Origin: Jacaranda mimosifolia
Taxonomy: Eukaryota; Streptophyta; Magnoliopsida; Lamiales; Bignoniaceae
Length of the DNA stretch: 64,000 nucleotides
Reading direction: 5' to 3'
NCBI GenBank assembly: GCA_018894105.1
Contig: CM032117.1
Coordinates: forward strand, 45,556,501-45,620,500
Positions within the stretch are counted from its first letter, which is position 1. Every line of letters starts with the position of its first letter. The notes beneath the pieces were generated by a model. It was given only the letters and a program-made list of their open reading frames with translations. It made no database searches and had not been told where the DNA came from. Both the position numbers and the translations under genes were made by a program. Shown here piece by piece: positions 10,831-20,903 of the stretch.

Positions 10831-11640
10831 GTGGACCCTGCTAACAAGCCAGTCAGGCAAAAGACAAGAACCTTCAATGCTGAGAGGTCCCAAATCATCG
10901 AGGAGGAGGTCAACAAACTTTTAGAAGCGGGATATATTGTAGACATTCAGTACCCCTCTTGGCTTTGTAATGTTGTACTTGTCTCTAAGAATGAGGAAAA
11001 ATGGCGAATGTGTAACGATTTCACTTATTTAAATAAAGCTTGCCCGAAGGATCCTTACCCCTTGCCTCGTATAGATTTATTAGTAGATTTTACTACTGGA
11101 TGTGAATTGTTGAGCATGATGGATGCCTTCCAAGGCTATTATCAAATATTTATGGCACCCGAGGATAGGGACAAGACCTCTTTCGTTGTCCCCAATGGAG
11201 TATATTGCTTTTTAGTAATGCCCTTTAGACTCAAAAATACGGGAGCAACGTACCAAAGATTGGTCAACTTTATGTTCAAGAATGAGATTAGGAGGTCGAT
11301 GGAGGTCTACATCGACGACATGATTATCAAAACTGAGAAGGCTGAGGACCACCTAGTCGACCTCGACCACACCTTTGCTATATTAAGGGCCTTCGGCATG
11401 AAGCTCAACCTTAACAAGTGTACATTTGGAGTACACAGGGGCAAGTTCCTCGAGTATATGGTCAGTCAAAGAGGGATCGAGGCAAACCTACAGAAGATCC
11501 AAGCAATTCTGGACATCGCCTCGCCTCGCACTGTTCGAGATGTCCAACGCCTGGTCGACAGGATCATAGCCCTCAGCAGGTTCATAGCACGACTAACCGA
11601 TAAGAGCCTACCTTTCTTCAAAATACTCAGAAATGCCTAA
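10831..11640 (+). pseudogene. left Gypsy reverse transcriptase
   Basis: An open 269-codon stretch with RT motifs in order: VNKLLEAGYIVDIQYPSWL, MCNDFTYLNKACPKD, DAFQGYYQIFM, FRLKNTGATYQRLVN and the catalytic box YIDDM (11308-11322) with both Asp residues present. The NTGATYQR variant is typical of the Tat lineage of Ty3/Gypsy. The domain is intact in frame, but with gag broken and integrase and the 3' LTR missing the element cannot be autonomous. Confidence 0.85.
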
Positions 11641-11660
11641 AAAACAGGGTTTCAATGGAC

Positions 11661-12023
11661 TTAGCATTGCGACCAGGTCTTGGTAGAGCTCAAGCAATAC
11701 TTGTCCTCACCGCCTATGCTCACCAAACCCGAGTTGGGATAAGTGCTACAGCTTTATCTAATTGTATCCATTGCCTCGATTAGTTCAGTATTGACATCGA
11801 TAAGAGAAGGGACTCACTATCCTGTGTATTATTGCAGCAAAGCTTTACACGGGCCCGAACACAATTATTTGGAGATCGAGAAGTTTGCCCTCGCCCTCAT
11901 TACGACAGCCCAAAGGCTACGGCCTTACTTCCAGTCCCATGCGATCGTGGTGTTGATGAATCAACCATTAAAGCAGGTGTTTTCGAAGCCCGACACTTCA
12001 GGTCGACTCACCAAATGGGCTGT
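11661..12023 (+). pseudogene. left Gypsy RNase H, cut at the palindrome centre
   Basis: It encodes YYCSKALHGPEHNYLEIEKF and the following ALITTAQRLRPYF and LTKWAV, an RNase H-like domain following Gypsy RT. Similarity to such elements stops at about 12023, where the sequence turns into the reverse complement of the same domain. Confidence 0.8.
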
Positions 12024-12300
12024 AATGAGGGCGAGGGTAAACTTCTCGATCTCCAAATAATTGTGTTCGGGCCCATGTAAAGCCTTGCTGCAATAATACA
12101 CATGACGGTGAGTCCCTTCTCTTGTCGATGTCAATACTAAACTGATCGAAGCAGTGGATACAACTAGATAAAGCTGTAGCACTTCTCCCAGCTCGGGTTT
12201 GGCGAGCATAGGCGGTGAAGACAAGTATTGCTTGAGCTTTACCAAGGCCTGGTCGAAATGCTGAGTCCACTGAAACCTTAATTTTTTGGCATTTCTGAGT
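12024..12300 (-). pseudogene. right Gypsy RNase H, cut at the palindrome centre
   Basis: The minus strand encodes ELGEVLQLYLVVSTASISLV and YYCSKALHGPEHNYLEIEKF, the same domain as the left copy. It then runs directly into antisense left-arm sequence after ALIT, which marks the junction at about 12023/12024. Confidence 0.8.
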
Positions 12301-12332
12301 ATTTTGAAGAAAGATAGGCTCTTGTTGGCCAG

Positions 12333-13160
12333 TTATGCTATGAACCTGCTAACGGCTATGATCCTGCCGACCAGGCATTGGACATCTCGAACCGTGCGAG
12401 GTGGGGCGATGTCCAGAATTACTTGGATCTTCTGTGGGTTTGCCTCGATCCTTCTTTGACTGACCATATACCCAAGGAACTTACCCCCACGTACTCTAAA
12501 TGTGCACTTCTTGGGGTTGAGCTTCATGCCGAAGGCCCTTAATATGGCAAAGGTGTGGTCGAGGTCGACTAGGTAGTCCTCAGCCTTCTCAGTTTTGATA
12601 ATCATGTTGTCGACGTAGACCTCCATCGACCTCCTAATCTCATTCTTGAACATAAAGTTGACCAATCTTTGGTACGTTGCTCCTGTATTTTTGAGTCTAA
12701 AGGGCATTACTAAAAAGCAATATACTCAATTGGGGACAACGAAAGAGGTCTTGTCCCTATCCTCGGGTGCCATAAATATTTGATAATAGCCTTGGAAGGC
12801 ATCCATCATGTTCAACAATTCACATCCAGCAGTAAAATCTACTAATAAATGTATACAAGGCAAGGGGTAAGGATCATTCGGGCAAGCTTTATTTAAATAA
12901 GTGAAATCGTTACACATTCGCCATTTTCCCTCATTCTTAGAGACAAGTACAACATTACAAAGCCAAGAGGGGTACTGAATGTCTACAATATATCCCACTT
13001 CTAAAAGTTTGTTGACCTCCTCATCGATGATTTGGGACCTCTCAGCATTGAAGGTTCTTGTCTTTTGCCTGACTGGCTTGTTAGCAGGGTCCACATCGAG
13101 TCGATGGACGATGACACTTGGGTCGATTTCTTGAAGATCTGCAGCTTTCCAAGCGAACAC
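12333..13160 (-). pseudogene. right Gypsy reverse transcriptase, catalytic Asp lost
   Basis: Same RT domain as the left copy, interrupted by one stop (GGA to TGA, near 12723). The catalytic box reads YVDNM (codons at 12606-12617) instead of YVDDM or YIDDM. The second catalytic Asp is therefore Asn, consistent with deamination of a CpG in GACGAC. The domain is inactive. Confidence 0.85.
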
Positions 13161-13454
13161 ATCAATATTTCATCGAAGGAAATCGACCATGAGGCATTCC
13201 AAACGGTCGCCCATATAACTTCCGACCCGAGTGGTTTTGTCGGGGTTTCCAAGTTCAAGCTCTATTGTTTTGAACTCCTTGATAGGCTTGACGCGAGTGT
13301 CTTCCAACTTCTACTTCTTAGATGAAAGTCCCTCATCGGGTTTTGCTACAGGGGTGTCCCCCAAGGGCTTCAGTTGAGGTCGTTTCGTCTGTTCATTAGA
13401 GTCAATGGAAATGGTGTAACAGCGCTATGCGTCCTTGAGGTTGCATAAGAGTTC

Positions 13455-13820
13455 TCATACTGCTACTGGGGTCGGGAACTTAATCTTCATGTGGTAAGTG
13501 GAGACGATGGCCCTGAAGCCGTTTAGGGCTGGTCGACCAATGATGACGTTGTATGTGAATGGAGCATCGACCACCAGATAGTTGATCATCAAGGTTCTGC
13601 TCCGGGGACCTTGTCCAAATGTTGTGGAGAGGTTGATAGATCCTTTTGGGATGATCTCGAACCCACCAAATCCGACCAACGGTGTTCTGACTGAATCAAA
13701 CTTTAGTTCCCCCAGTTTCATTCTGTTCAATGTGGACAAAAACATGATATTCACGGAGCTGCCATTGTCAACCAATATCTTTCTGACCTCGAAGTTAGCT
13801 ATTTCTAGGGTTACCACCAT
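13455..13820 (-). pseudogene. right Gypsy aspartic protease segment
   Basis: ILVDNGSSVNIMFL and TYNVIIGRPALNG match the left copy. It lies between the RT and gag remnants in the expected order. Confidence 0.8.
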
Positions 13821-13958
13821 GGGGCAGTCTATTTTTCAGTCGACTCCCTTGTTCTCCATATGGTCGAGGTCTGAGTTGCTGAAGGAGATTAGCTCGGCGC
13901 TGGTTGAGAGCTGGAAAAATGTCTCGACCTTGGCTGGTTTGGTCGACTCTAGCAATCT

Positions 13959-15616
13959 CTAGGTTTGTTTCCTTATGTTCCTAAAACCCTCTCCAATGGG
14001 ACCTCCTGCAATCATGTTGATGACTCCTCGAATGGGCGGGTTGGGTTCTTGGGCAGGTTTTTTCCCTTTTTCTTCTCTTCTCGGGCTGGCCGACCTTTCT
14101 CTACGGAGAGTCCGATCGATTTTACCCTCTTTGCGCCTGGCCAGTTCTTTGACATATTTTTTCAGGTGGCCCTGCCTAATCAGTCTTTCAATCTCATCTT
14201 GCAAGTTGAAGCAATCTTCTGTGTCATGCCCCTTTTGCTTATGGAAGTGGCAGTATTTCTTTGATTTTTTCGTGGCTTCCATTTCAGTAATATTTCTGGG
14301 CCTTTTGAACAAGTTATCGTGCTGGATGGCAAACAATACCTCATTTCTCGAGAGGTTGAGTGGAGTATAGTTGTGGAAGCATTTGATGGGGGATCAACGT
14401 CCCTCTCTGGCCTGCCAGTTGTCTTTCTCCCTGCTTTTCCTTTTGTCGACCTCCAGATTGCCATATTTCAACTTGTTCATCTCTTCTTGGGTCATGTACC
14501 TCTCCGCGAGGTCGAGGAGCTCCTCCATCGACCTGGGCTGCTTACAAACCAATGCATTGACAGACTCCTTGTGCCTAAGGCCCAGTAATAACACGTCGAT
14601 CAAGAATTTGATTCTCGGGCTATCGGTCTTTAACACCTCCATATTGAATCGGGTGAAAAAGTCCTGGAGGGATTCTCTCTCGACTTGCTTTACTGTGTGC
14701 AAATGTGTATGGGAAAGCTTGGCTTTTCTTCTGCTCGCAAACTGGTGCAAAAATTTGTTGCACAATTGGTCATATGAGAATATCGACGCCGGCTCCAGTT
14801 TCACAAACCAGTCGAGCGCTATTCCCTGGAAAGTAGTCACCAGCATTTTTGCATGGATGTACTCGTTATGTCCATACAGCTGCATCATATGCTCAAACTG
14901 CATTAGGTGTTCCTTCGGGTCGGTCGAGCCATCGTATCTCGGCAGGCCAGTCGGAATGTTGGCATCGATAGCGATGCGCTAATCGATGATATCTTGGACG
15001 AAGGGGGAGTCTCTTTCTCTTCAGAACCTCTATGGTCCCTCTTGGTGGGGCAACCTTCCCGTGTTTTTTCCTCGAGATCTCCTCCAGTCTTCGGTTCAAT
15101 TATTGCACCTGGTGCAACACCTCCTCCCATTTCTCTTTATCCTCTTAGGATACATTCTTGTTCGTGCGGTGTCTCGAGCGTTCTACCCTATCGTGCTGCG
15201 GGGCTCGAATGGGTTGAACATCATGATCGATTGAATCTGCTACCTCCTTCTGTGGCATAGGTTAAACCATCTCTCTCGAAAAACAGCCCGGGCTCACTTC
15301 GCGCCTCGATGGTGGCCTGCTCAATTCTGGTTGCTCAAAATTTTCTTTGGGTTGTTTTCTCTCTGGGGCCACAGGTTGCGGTGTTGCATTGGCTGCCAAC
15401 TCCAGTTGGGTGTTGTGTCGATTCAGGGTCGCTAAGAGTTGAGCTGAAATCTGCTCACTTATAAGCTGCATCAATTAGGGGCATGGTCAAAGTGACCACT
15501 GGCTCTGGCTGGGTGCTGGACCCTAGGGCTCCTGGCTCTTGGTGAGGCCTTAGGGGGGGAGAGCTGGATCTCCTACTTTCTTCTCTTCCTGAGGGAGCTC
15601 GCCTGATGTTTACCAT
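13959..15616 (-). pseudogene. right Gypsy gag
   Basis: Reading starts at an ATG at 15616, conserved with the left copy. It is interrupted by stops and frameshifts, but its main part is open from 14903 to 14394 on the minus strand. That part has the gag core (ALDWFVKLEP, FLHQFASRRKAKLSHTHLHT, SLQDFFTRFNMEVLKT, MEELLDLAERYMTQEE). The zinc-knuckle-like YCHFHKQKGHDTEDCFNLQ retains the final Cys that is Tyr in the left copy. It is less damaged than the left gag. Confidence 0.85.
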
Positions 15617-15642
15617 TATCGATAGCGGATTCAAAGTTTTCG

Positions 15643-15656
15643 CACAGACGGCGCCA
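15643..15656 (-). promoter_or_regulatory. Gypsy primer-binding site
   Basis: TGGCGCCGTCTGTG on the minus strand, two bases inside the right LTR end. The left copy has the mutated equivalent at 8271-8284. The priming tRNA was not identified. Confidence 0.6.
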
Positions 15657-15658
15657 AA

Positions 15659-16341
15659 TGATGAGAGTAGAATCCGTTAGATGTTGGATCAGCTAGAAGA
15701 CTCGGTGAGACTCGACCTCTCTAATCGATATACGTGTATAGGTGGGCTGAATCTTGCAATCACTGGCAAACGTCAGGCTAGCCGAGGAGCCCTCGGCTTA
15801 GGCCTCCGACGCTCAAGTCAATACGGGTCGACTTGATAATATGAACAGCTAAGTATGAGCTTTTTGTATATATGAGAGCATACCTTTAGAAGGTTGGAAT
15901 GAGGGTATTTATAGTCTTCTCTACTTGGGGATTTGTCTGTGATGCCCTTAATGTGTAGATAGGGCATTTGTCCTTGCATGAGGGGCAATTGGTCAACTCT
16001 TCTCCTTGTGCTATTCTAGGTAGCCGTCTTCCCAGGTTATAAGGTAGGGTAGTACACTGTTGAAGTGTCTGCTGCGTTAGGCGGTAATGGGGTGGCATGC
16101 GCCATTAATGCGAAGACATGCCACATGTCAGTGCATTTAATGCGGCAGTAGAGTATTATACTATACCGACCTCTCTGGTCGATCAAGAGGTCGACCTAAC
16201 AACGTTCTGGGGAACAGATTAGCAATGCAGGTCGAGCAAGAGGTCGATTGCGCCCATGGGCCTCGGATGCAAGACTGGGCCTGGCGCTGCATCTTTGGGC
16301 CAACTTGATTTGGGCCGAGCTGCTTAGGCCATCCCATATCA
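15659..16341 (-). repeat. right Gypsy 5' LTR (inverted)
   Basis: Read on the minus strand it starts TGATATGGGATG and ends CATCA (683 bp), with the TG...CA borders of LTRs. It is inverted relative to 7576-8268, so the two are not the LTR pair of a single element. Confidence 0.85.
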
Positions 16342-16723
16342 AATATAAAATTAATTTAAAATTATATGATAGCTCAAACTAATTTAACTTTTCATATATT
16401 GACAAGTTATTAGTGTGTGATAATATTTTTCATAAAATATTTCACTTTATTCTATAAAAAAAAAATTTAATGATAAAAATGTGATATTTTAGAATGATTG
16501 GGTTGTTAAATGCACATTTTGTTAAAGTTGAGGAGGTAAAGTGCAACATACTCAAAGTATTCCAGCATCTTCGGTGGAATATTTTGCCAAAAAATGGAAC
16601 GAGTAGGTATTCAAACACCTTTACCAAATGTTGGGTAATCGTTCCGCACACTTGCAATGGTTGGAGGACAAAGAGCGCATGACCTTATACGTTGGGGGTG
16701 CCTGCTATTTACTCTATAATTAA

Positions 16724-17813
16724 ATAAACTAACCTGACAATTAAAAACTAATATTAGACATCAACAAAGAAAATTTTTTTAGTCAGATAATCAATATTGT
16801 TTTAAACAACCCCAAGTGTTGGACAAAAATTCCCTCAATTTAGTCTCTCTTTGCCACCAATAAACTGTTTTGCCTATCTCAAGAAAGAGTATCATAACTT
16901 GAGGCCATCCTGCCCTGCCTTTTCACCAGTCCCGTCAAGAGCAAACCAAGTGCTTGGTGGAATTCAATTCAGTACAAGCACGGATAATCTATAGAAACAT
17001 AAAATGAAATCAGACCATTTTTACTGCAGATTGGACTTCTCAATGTCACAAGAATATACATATCAATTTTTCATTTTGGAGTTTTAAAATAAAAATAGTA
17101 TAGCTCCAATTTCTAATGCTTCTCTACCAGAGTGATAAAAAAGTGATTTCAGTTTCTTCCTTTATTTCTTAGGACCAAAGAGGGTGGATTTTAGTGAGCA
17201 AGAAGGGGGAATTTGTTACGCGGTACTGGGTTTTGGAGTTACTTGTCTATTAGCGTTCTCTTTTCAGCCCATTCCCTACCAGAAGTACCCTTCCAATTTG
17301 ACATCGAGTCATCATTTAAAAACTCATTGAATTTGTTTCAATTGAAAGAATAGAGATGATATATATAAATTGTATAAACTGAAAATTAGTGGAAACTTGT
17401 TCAACTGAATTATTTTTGTTCAACCATTTCCACTTGCTATAAAATAATTGACGTAAAAAGGTGAAGTTTGATTTGAAGAAAGCACAAAAGGATCAAACCA
17501 ATCTCCATTACGAGCAAAGTTTCATTACTACCCAGAAAAGAATAGTTACAAAGGCAAAAACATGCACGGATACCTAACAGACAAAACACAAATACTACCA
17601 AAACAAAGAACACTTGCAATTTGCAAAAGATCGTCGAGGGACTGGCAGCATCGTAGCACACCAGAAACTAGCAAACAACCTGTAACTTAGTTGTCTGCAT
17701 CAAGCAAGCATTAAGCGATGAAATATATATAACATTTGTCAAAGAAATATGACTATACTTTGCTAAGGTGAAAGGGAACCTAATGAAATTTAAGGAAAGA
17801 ATAAGTCAAAATA
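16724..17813. other. non-coding spacer, possible F-box 3' region
   Basis: No protein was recognised. The 17430-17700 stretch directly downstream of the F-box remnant could be its old 3' untranslated region (minus strand), but nothing in the sequence proves this. Confidence 0.4.
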
Positions 17814-18837
17814 TTAACCAAAACGCTTGGGCCGAATTAGACTAGGAATATGAAGGAATGGAACACCCAAATTTGGTGGCAAGTTTTGAAGCTCTCTCTT
17901 GATTGATCTTGTTTCAAAGTCGTACCAAACCATTGAACCAGTCCCAACATAAAAAAGCAATTCCTTGCCATTCTCAGAAAATGCTATGGGCTTCGACGTG
18001 CAAGAAGCATAATCTATTGTAAGGAGCCTAGTGCAGGACTCCTTTGCCCCATACTCCCTCATAATACATAAATCGAAAACATTAGAATTTTCAGAAAAAC
18101 AACACAAACAAAGGCATCCATCTAGCACCTCCAAGCCAATTGAAGAGTAATCATCCCAGTATTCCGGTTGGGGTACCAAACAGAATTCCTCACGCCCAAT
18201 ATCAAATGCACCTATAGATGTTGCAACTTGGTCCGGCAAGTACACCAGCCAGTGAAAAGCATTACCGACGAACACTGCATACTCTTGGGAAACATCAAAC
18301 TCATATGGCAAATCGGATATTTTCCTCCAAACACCAAACTTAAGGCTGTAAATCAAAACTGTAGTCTGCATTGTCTCGATAATAGCCACCACTTTATAAT
18401 CATCATTATCAGTGTCGCACCCAAAACCGTAAAACAAGACAGAAGCACAGGGGGAGGTGTTCAGCCGTCAGATCCGGAACTTCGAAACAACTTCTGTTGG
18501 ACGGGTTATCTGTATAATGTACGCAGATCAAACCATTGAAAGAACCCAAGATATTTCTGAAACTTAGAGTCGTTTCCAAGGGAAAAGGGTCCCCGAGCTC
18601 TTTAATGATGGGATGGGCACAATCATCATAAAGTGAGTTAAATTTGACAGAATGATGAGGTCCATTTTCAAAAATTCCATCGTTGATCTAGAAATAATTG
18701 ACTGATTTAAGTGGGATTTTACAAAACGTGGGCTATCAATTAAGGCACACCATTTTCTTGAGACGCATCTGAATCGAAGAAGAGAGATCGCACAAAAGAT
18801 TATCAATGATAGTCTCCTCTGGAAGAGTGCCTGCCAT
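17814..18837 (-). pseudogene. F-box/FBA-domain protein gene, frameshifted
   Basis: The minus strand opens at 18837 with MAGTLPEETIIDNLL, an F-box start. After a small non-triplet deletion it continues in another frame as LLRFRCVSRKWCALIDSPRF, the end of the F-box. A second shift near 18665 leads to NDGIFENGPHH...LGSFNGLICVHYTDN, and a third near 18440 to a 207-codon open stretch with the F-box-associated domain (FYGFGCDTDNDDYKVV, VWRKISDLPYEF, GNAFHWLVYL, EVLDGCLCL). Intact family members run about 350-400 residues in one or two exons and act as substrate receptors of SCF ubiquitin ligases. At least three frame breaks in about 1 kb argue for a pseudogene. Sequencing error cannot be excluded from sequence alone. 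Confidence 0.8.
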
Positions 18838-18924
18838 TTTCTGCTTGCTCACTTTAAGAGTTAGATTCTCGGAGAGGAGCATTATTTGTGTACTTTTCAA
18901 TTCATTTTCTATCTATTCCTCGAT

Positions 18925-19198
18925 ATTTAATCTTCTCATTTTTTGTTTTTCTACCTAATTCATATATATACATACATAAATAATTTTAAAATATTAATTT
19001 CATCCTACCAACTCAACAAAAAAATTATTGATGTGATATTTTATCTCCTCATAAAACACATATTTAACCTTCTCATTTTTTGTTTTTCTACCTAATTCAT
19101 ATGTATACATACATAAATAATTTTAAAATATTAATTCCATCCTACCAACTCAACAAAAAAGTTATTGATGTGACATCTTATCTCCTCCTAAAACACAA
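18925..19198. repeat. tandem duplication, 137-bp unit, two copies
   Basis: The block starting ATTTAATCTTCTCATTTTTT at 18925 recurs at 19062 (ATTTAACCTTCTCATTTTTT) and stays similar to about 19198 with only a few substitutions. It is AT-rich and non-coding, between the F-box pseudogene and the MULE. Confidence 0.85.
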
Positions 19199-19744
19199 GC
19201 AAACAACTATTACATTCTCCAATCCTACTTTCCAAAAACTATTTTGCCAAAATATTTTGACAAAATGCTCCAATTCATAAACAAACCAACGCAGAAGAAT
19301 GGTCTCTGCTTTTGTTATCCATTGAAGAACACAAAGCAGCGGCTAATTTTTGAAACACTAGGCTTTGTAACAAGGATAACTTATTTATAAATCCTCAAAC
19401 CCACTTTCACTTTAGCAATCGGTCCCCATCCACCTTTTTCTTAATTTTAACTCTTCAATTCAACTTCATATTTTGAGTCGACTACCCATGCACTTGTTTT
19501 GATCTAAATACCGCCAAAATCTTATTTTATCTTCTTTTTCTTTTTGTTTATGCAACATAAGAATTTCTTCTATCTCTTCATGTTTCCTCTCATGTGGCTT
19601 TCTCCCATGAATAGCAGGTAAGACCACTTTTTTATTTTTGCTTTCGCCATTGTCAAAATGGTTCGGGAAGATCCTTAGCCCATTTGTCATTGCTTTATTT
19701 TGAGGTGGAGTTTATTAATTGCGTGTGGAAGAAGGTAAGAGTTT

Positions 19745-20069
19745 GTGAATTTGAGCATAATAAGAATGTCTTCGAGTGGCCCAAATGCTAAAACTCAGCT
19801 ATTAGGAAGTTGTGTGTACAATGGAGAACTCTATATTCTGTCAATTTATGAAGGTATGAGTTTGATAGAATTATTATTTGAGATTAGGCAAAAATGGCCT
19901 GGAATTAGTTTTGAGCTTAATAAATTGCAATATTTCTCCACATCGAAAAATGTATGTCATTTTAGAAATTGATAATGACGTTTTGAATATGATTCGATTG
20001 CATATTTTGCTTAAAAAGGGCATCATTGATATGATGGTTGTCCGAAAAAATGAATCGGAAAGACATTGA
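19745..20069 (+). pseudogene. remnant resembling the N-terminal (PB1-like) domain of plant MULE proteins
   Basis: Two overlapping frames together read LGSCVYNGELYILSIYEGMS...QKWPGISFELNKLQYF and, after a frameshift near 19945, MYVILEIDNDVLNMIRLHIL...IIDMMVV. This resembles the beta-rich N-terminal module that precedes the MuDR DNA-binding region in plant MULE transposases (opening segment, tensely spaced hydrophobics, then DNDxDVxNM). A GTAAGT donor at 20093 and a CTTAG acceptor at 20606 could bound an intron, after which only about 38 open codons follow. No DDE domain follows. It could also be a captured host PB1-like gene fragment. Confidence 0.4.
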
Positions 20070-20903
20070 AGGAAAATCTGTTATATATATTGGTAAGTTT
20101 CTTCACATTTTCATATTATTATTGCATCAATTCTTCGTTATACTTCCGATGTGTTTTGATTAGTACCTGATTGTTATATGTTCTTCCTCCTTAATAAGAT
20201 ACTTTATTTATACGTTATCATAATTAGTAGTCCACTGATTAATGCCAAATTAGTACAATTTAGTATTTCCACTCTGATAATTCAATACTTCTGCTCAATC
20301 TGTACATTAGTAGTTGTAGGAGTTTTGAGATGATAGATCATAATAAATTGTGTGTTGTGGATTTACATAGTTAGATTTACATAAATTATGTATGTTGTAG
20401 AACAAGATAGAACACACTGCAAAATGATACAATGTTTTGGAAGCAAGCTTGTACGTCTATTGAGTAAAAGTAATTTTCCTACCATTTAGTGCAAATTGAT
20501 ATGGCGACATATTTATTTACCATTTTATTGTATATTTGTACTTGTATTACCATTTGTCATTACTGATTAAATAATATTTTGATTGATTTTATTTCTCTTC
20601 ACTTAGGAAAAAGAGGATGCAAAGAAGACGAAGATTTAAAAAAAGATGGATTAGAAATAGACAGTATACACATGCTTATGGTAGCTGCTAAATTTGTCCC
20701 TATCCGGAGGACATGTTAAGTTGTAGCATTTGTACTATATTGTATTTTAATTGGAGAATTTTTGTAGAATTATTTGTGTTGTATACTTTGTAAAATATGG
20801 ACATATTATAAATGTGAAAGAAATCATGAACGTGTATTCTTTTTAACTATTGGGAAGATTTACATTGGAGCTATTATCCAAATTTAATTTTCATTTTATT
20901 AGA

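Larger units (their letters stand above)
7576..16341. repeat. giant inverted repeat: two Tat-like Gypsy elements fused tail to tail
   Basis: Left arm 7576-12023 (plus) and right arm 12024-16341 (minus) each run LTR, leader, gag, protease, RT, RNase H and meet inside RNase H. The arms can be followed base by base with modest divergence (by eye roughly one difference in ten to fifteen bases in the LTRs) and small indels. The left arm continues about 120 bp beyond the point where the right arm stops, giving a spacer of about 11904-12023. Integrase and 3' LTRs are absent from both. Flanking 5-mers at the outer LTR ends (ATTAC and AATAT) do not match. Confidence 0.9.
7161..16714. mobile_element. 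MULE-like element with 9-bp TSD enclosing the inverted Gypsy pair
   Basis: The left end reads GGGTAAATATCAGAC and the right end, on the other strand, GAGTAAATAGCAGGC. Inverted similarity continues about 200 bp inward, including the shared block ATTGCAAGTGTGCGGAA. TATAATTAA flanks both ends directly (7152-7160 and 16715-16723). Outside the Gypsy sequences only about 415 bp (left) and 375 bp (right) of AT-rich, non-coding element sequence remains, including GGTGGAAT and TTTTGCC motifs shared with the 354-bp MITE at 1204-1557. It is read as a non-autonomous MULE that received the Gypsy DNA. A further ATATAATTAAGGGT at 7029-7042 makes the left duplication slightly ambiguous. Confidence 0.7.

Noticed and set aside
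10600..13325. 97-codon frames at 10600-10893 (minus) and 13032-13325 (plus)
   Set aside because: They are the same antisense frame in the two arms of the palindrome, opposite the protease-RT linker, with no domain of their own.
7576..16341. Reading the two LTRs as the pair of one complete Gypsy element
   Set aside because: The LTRs are in opposite orientation, both precede gag, and integrase and 3' LTRs are missing.
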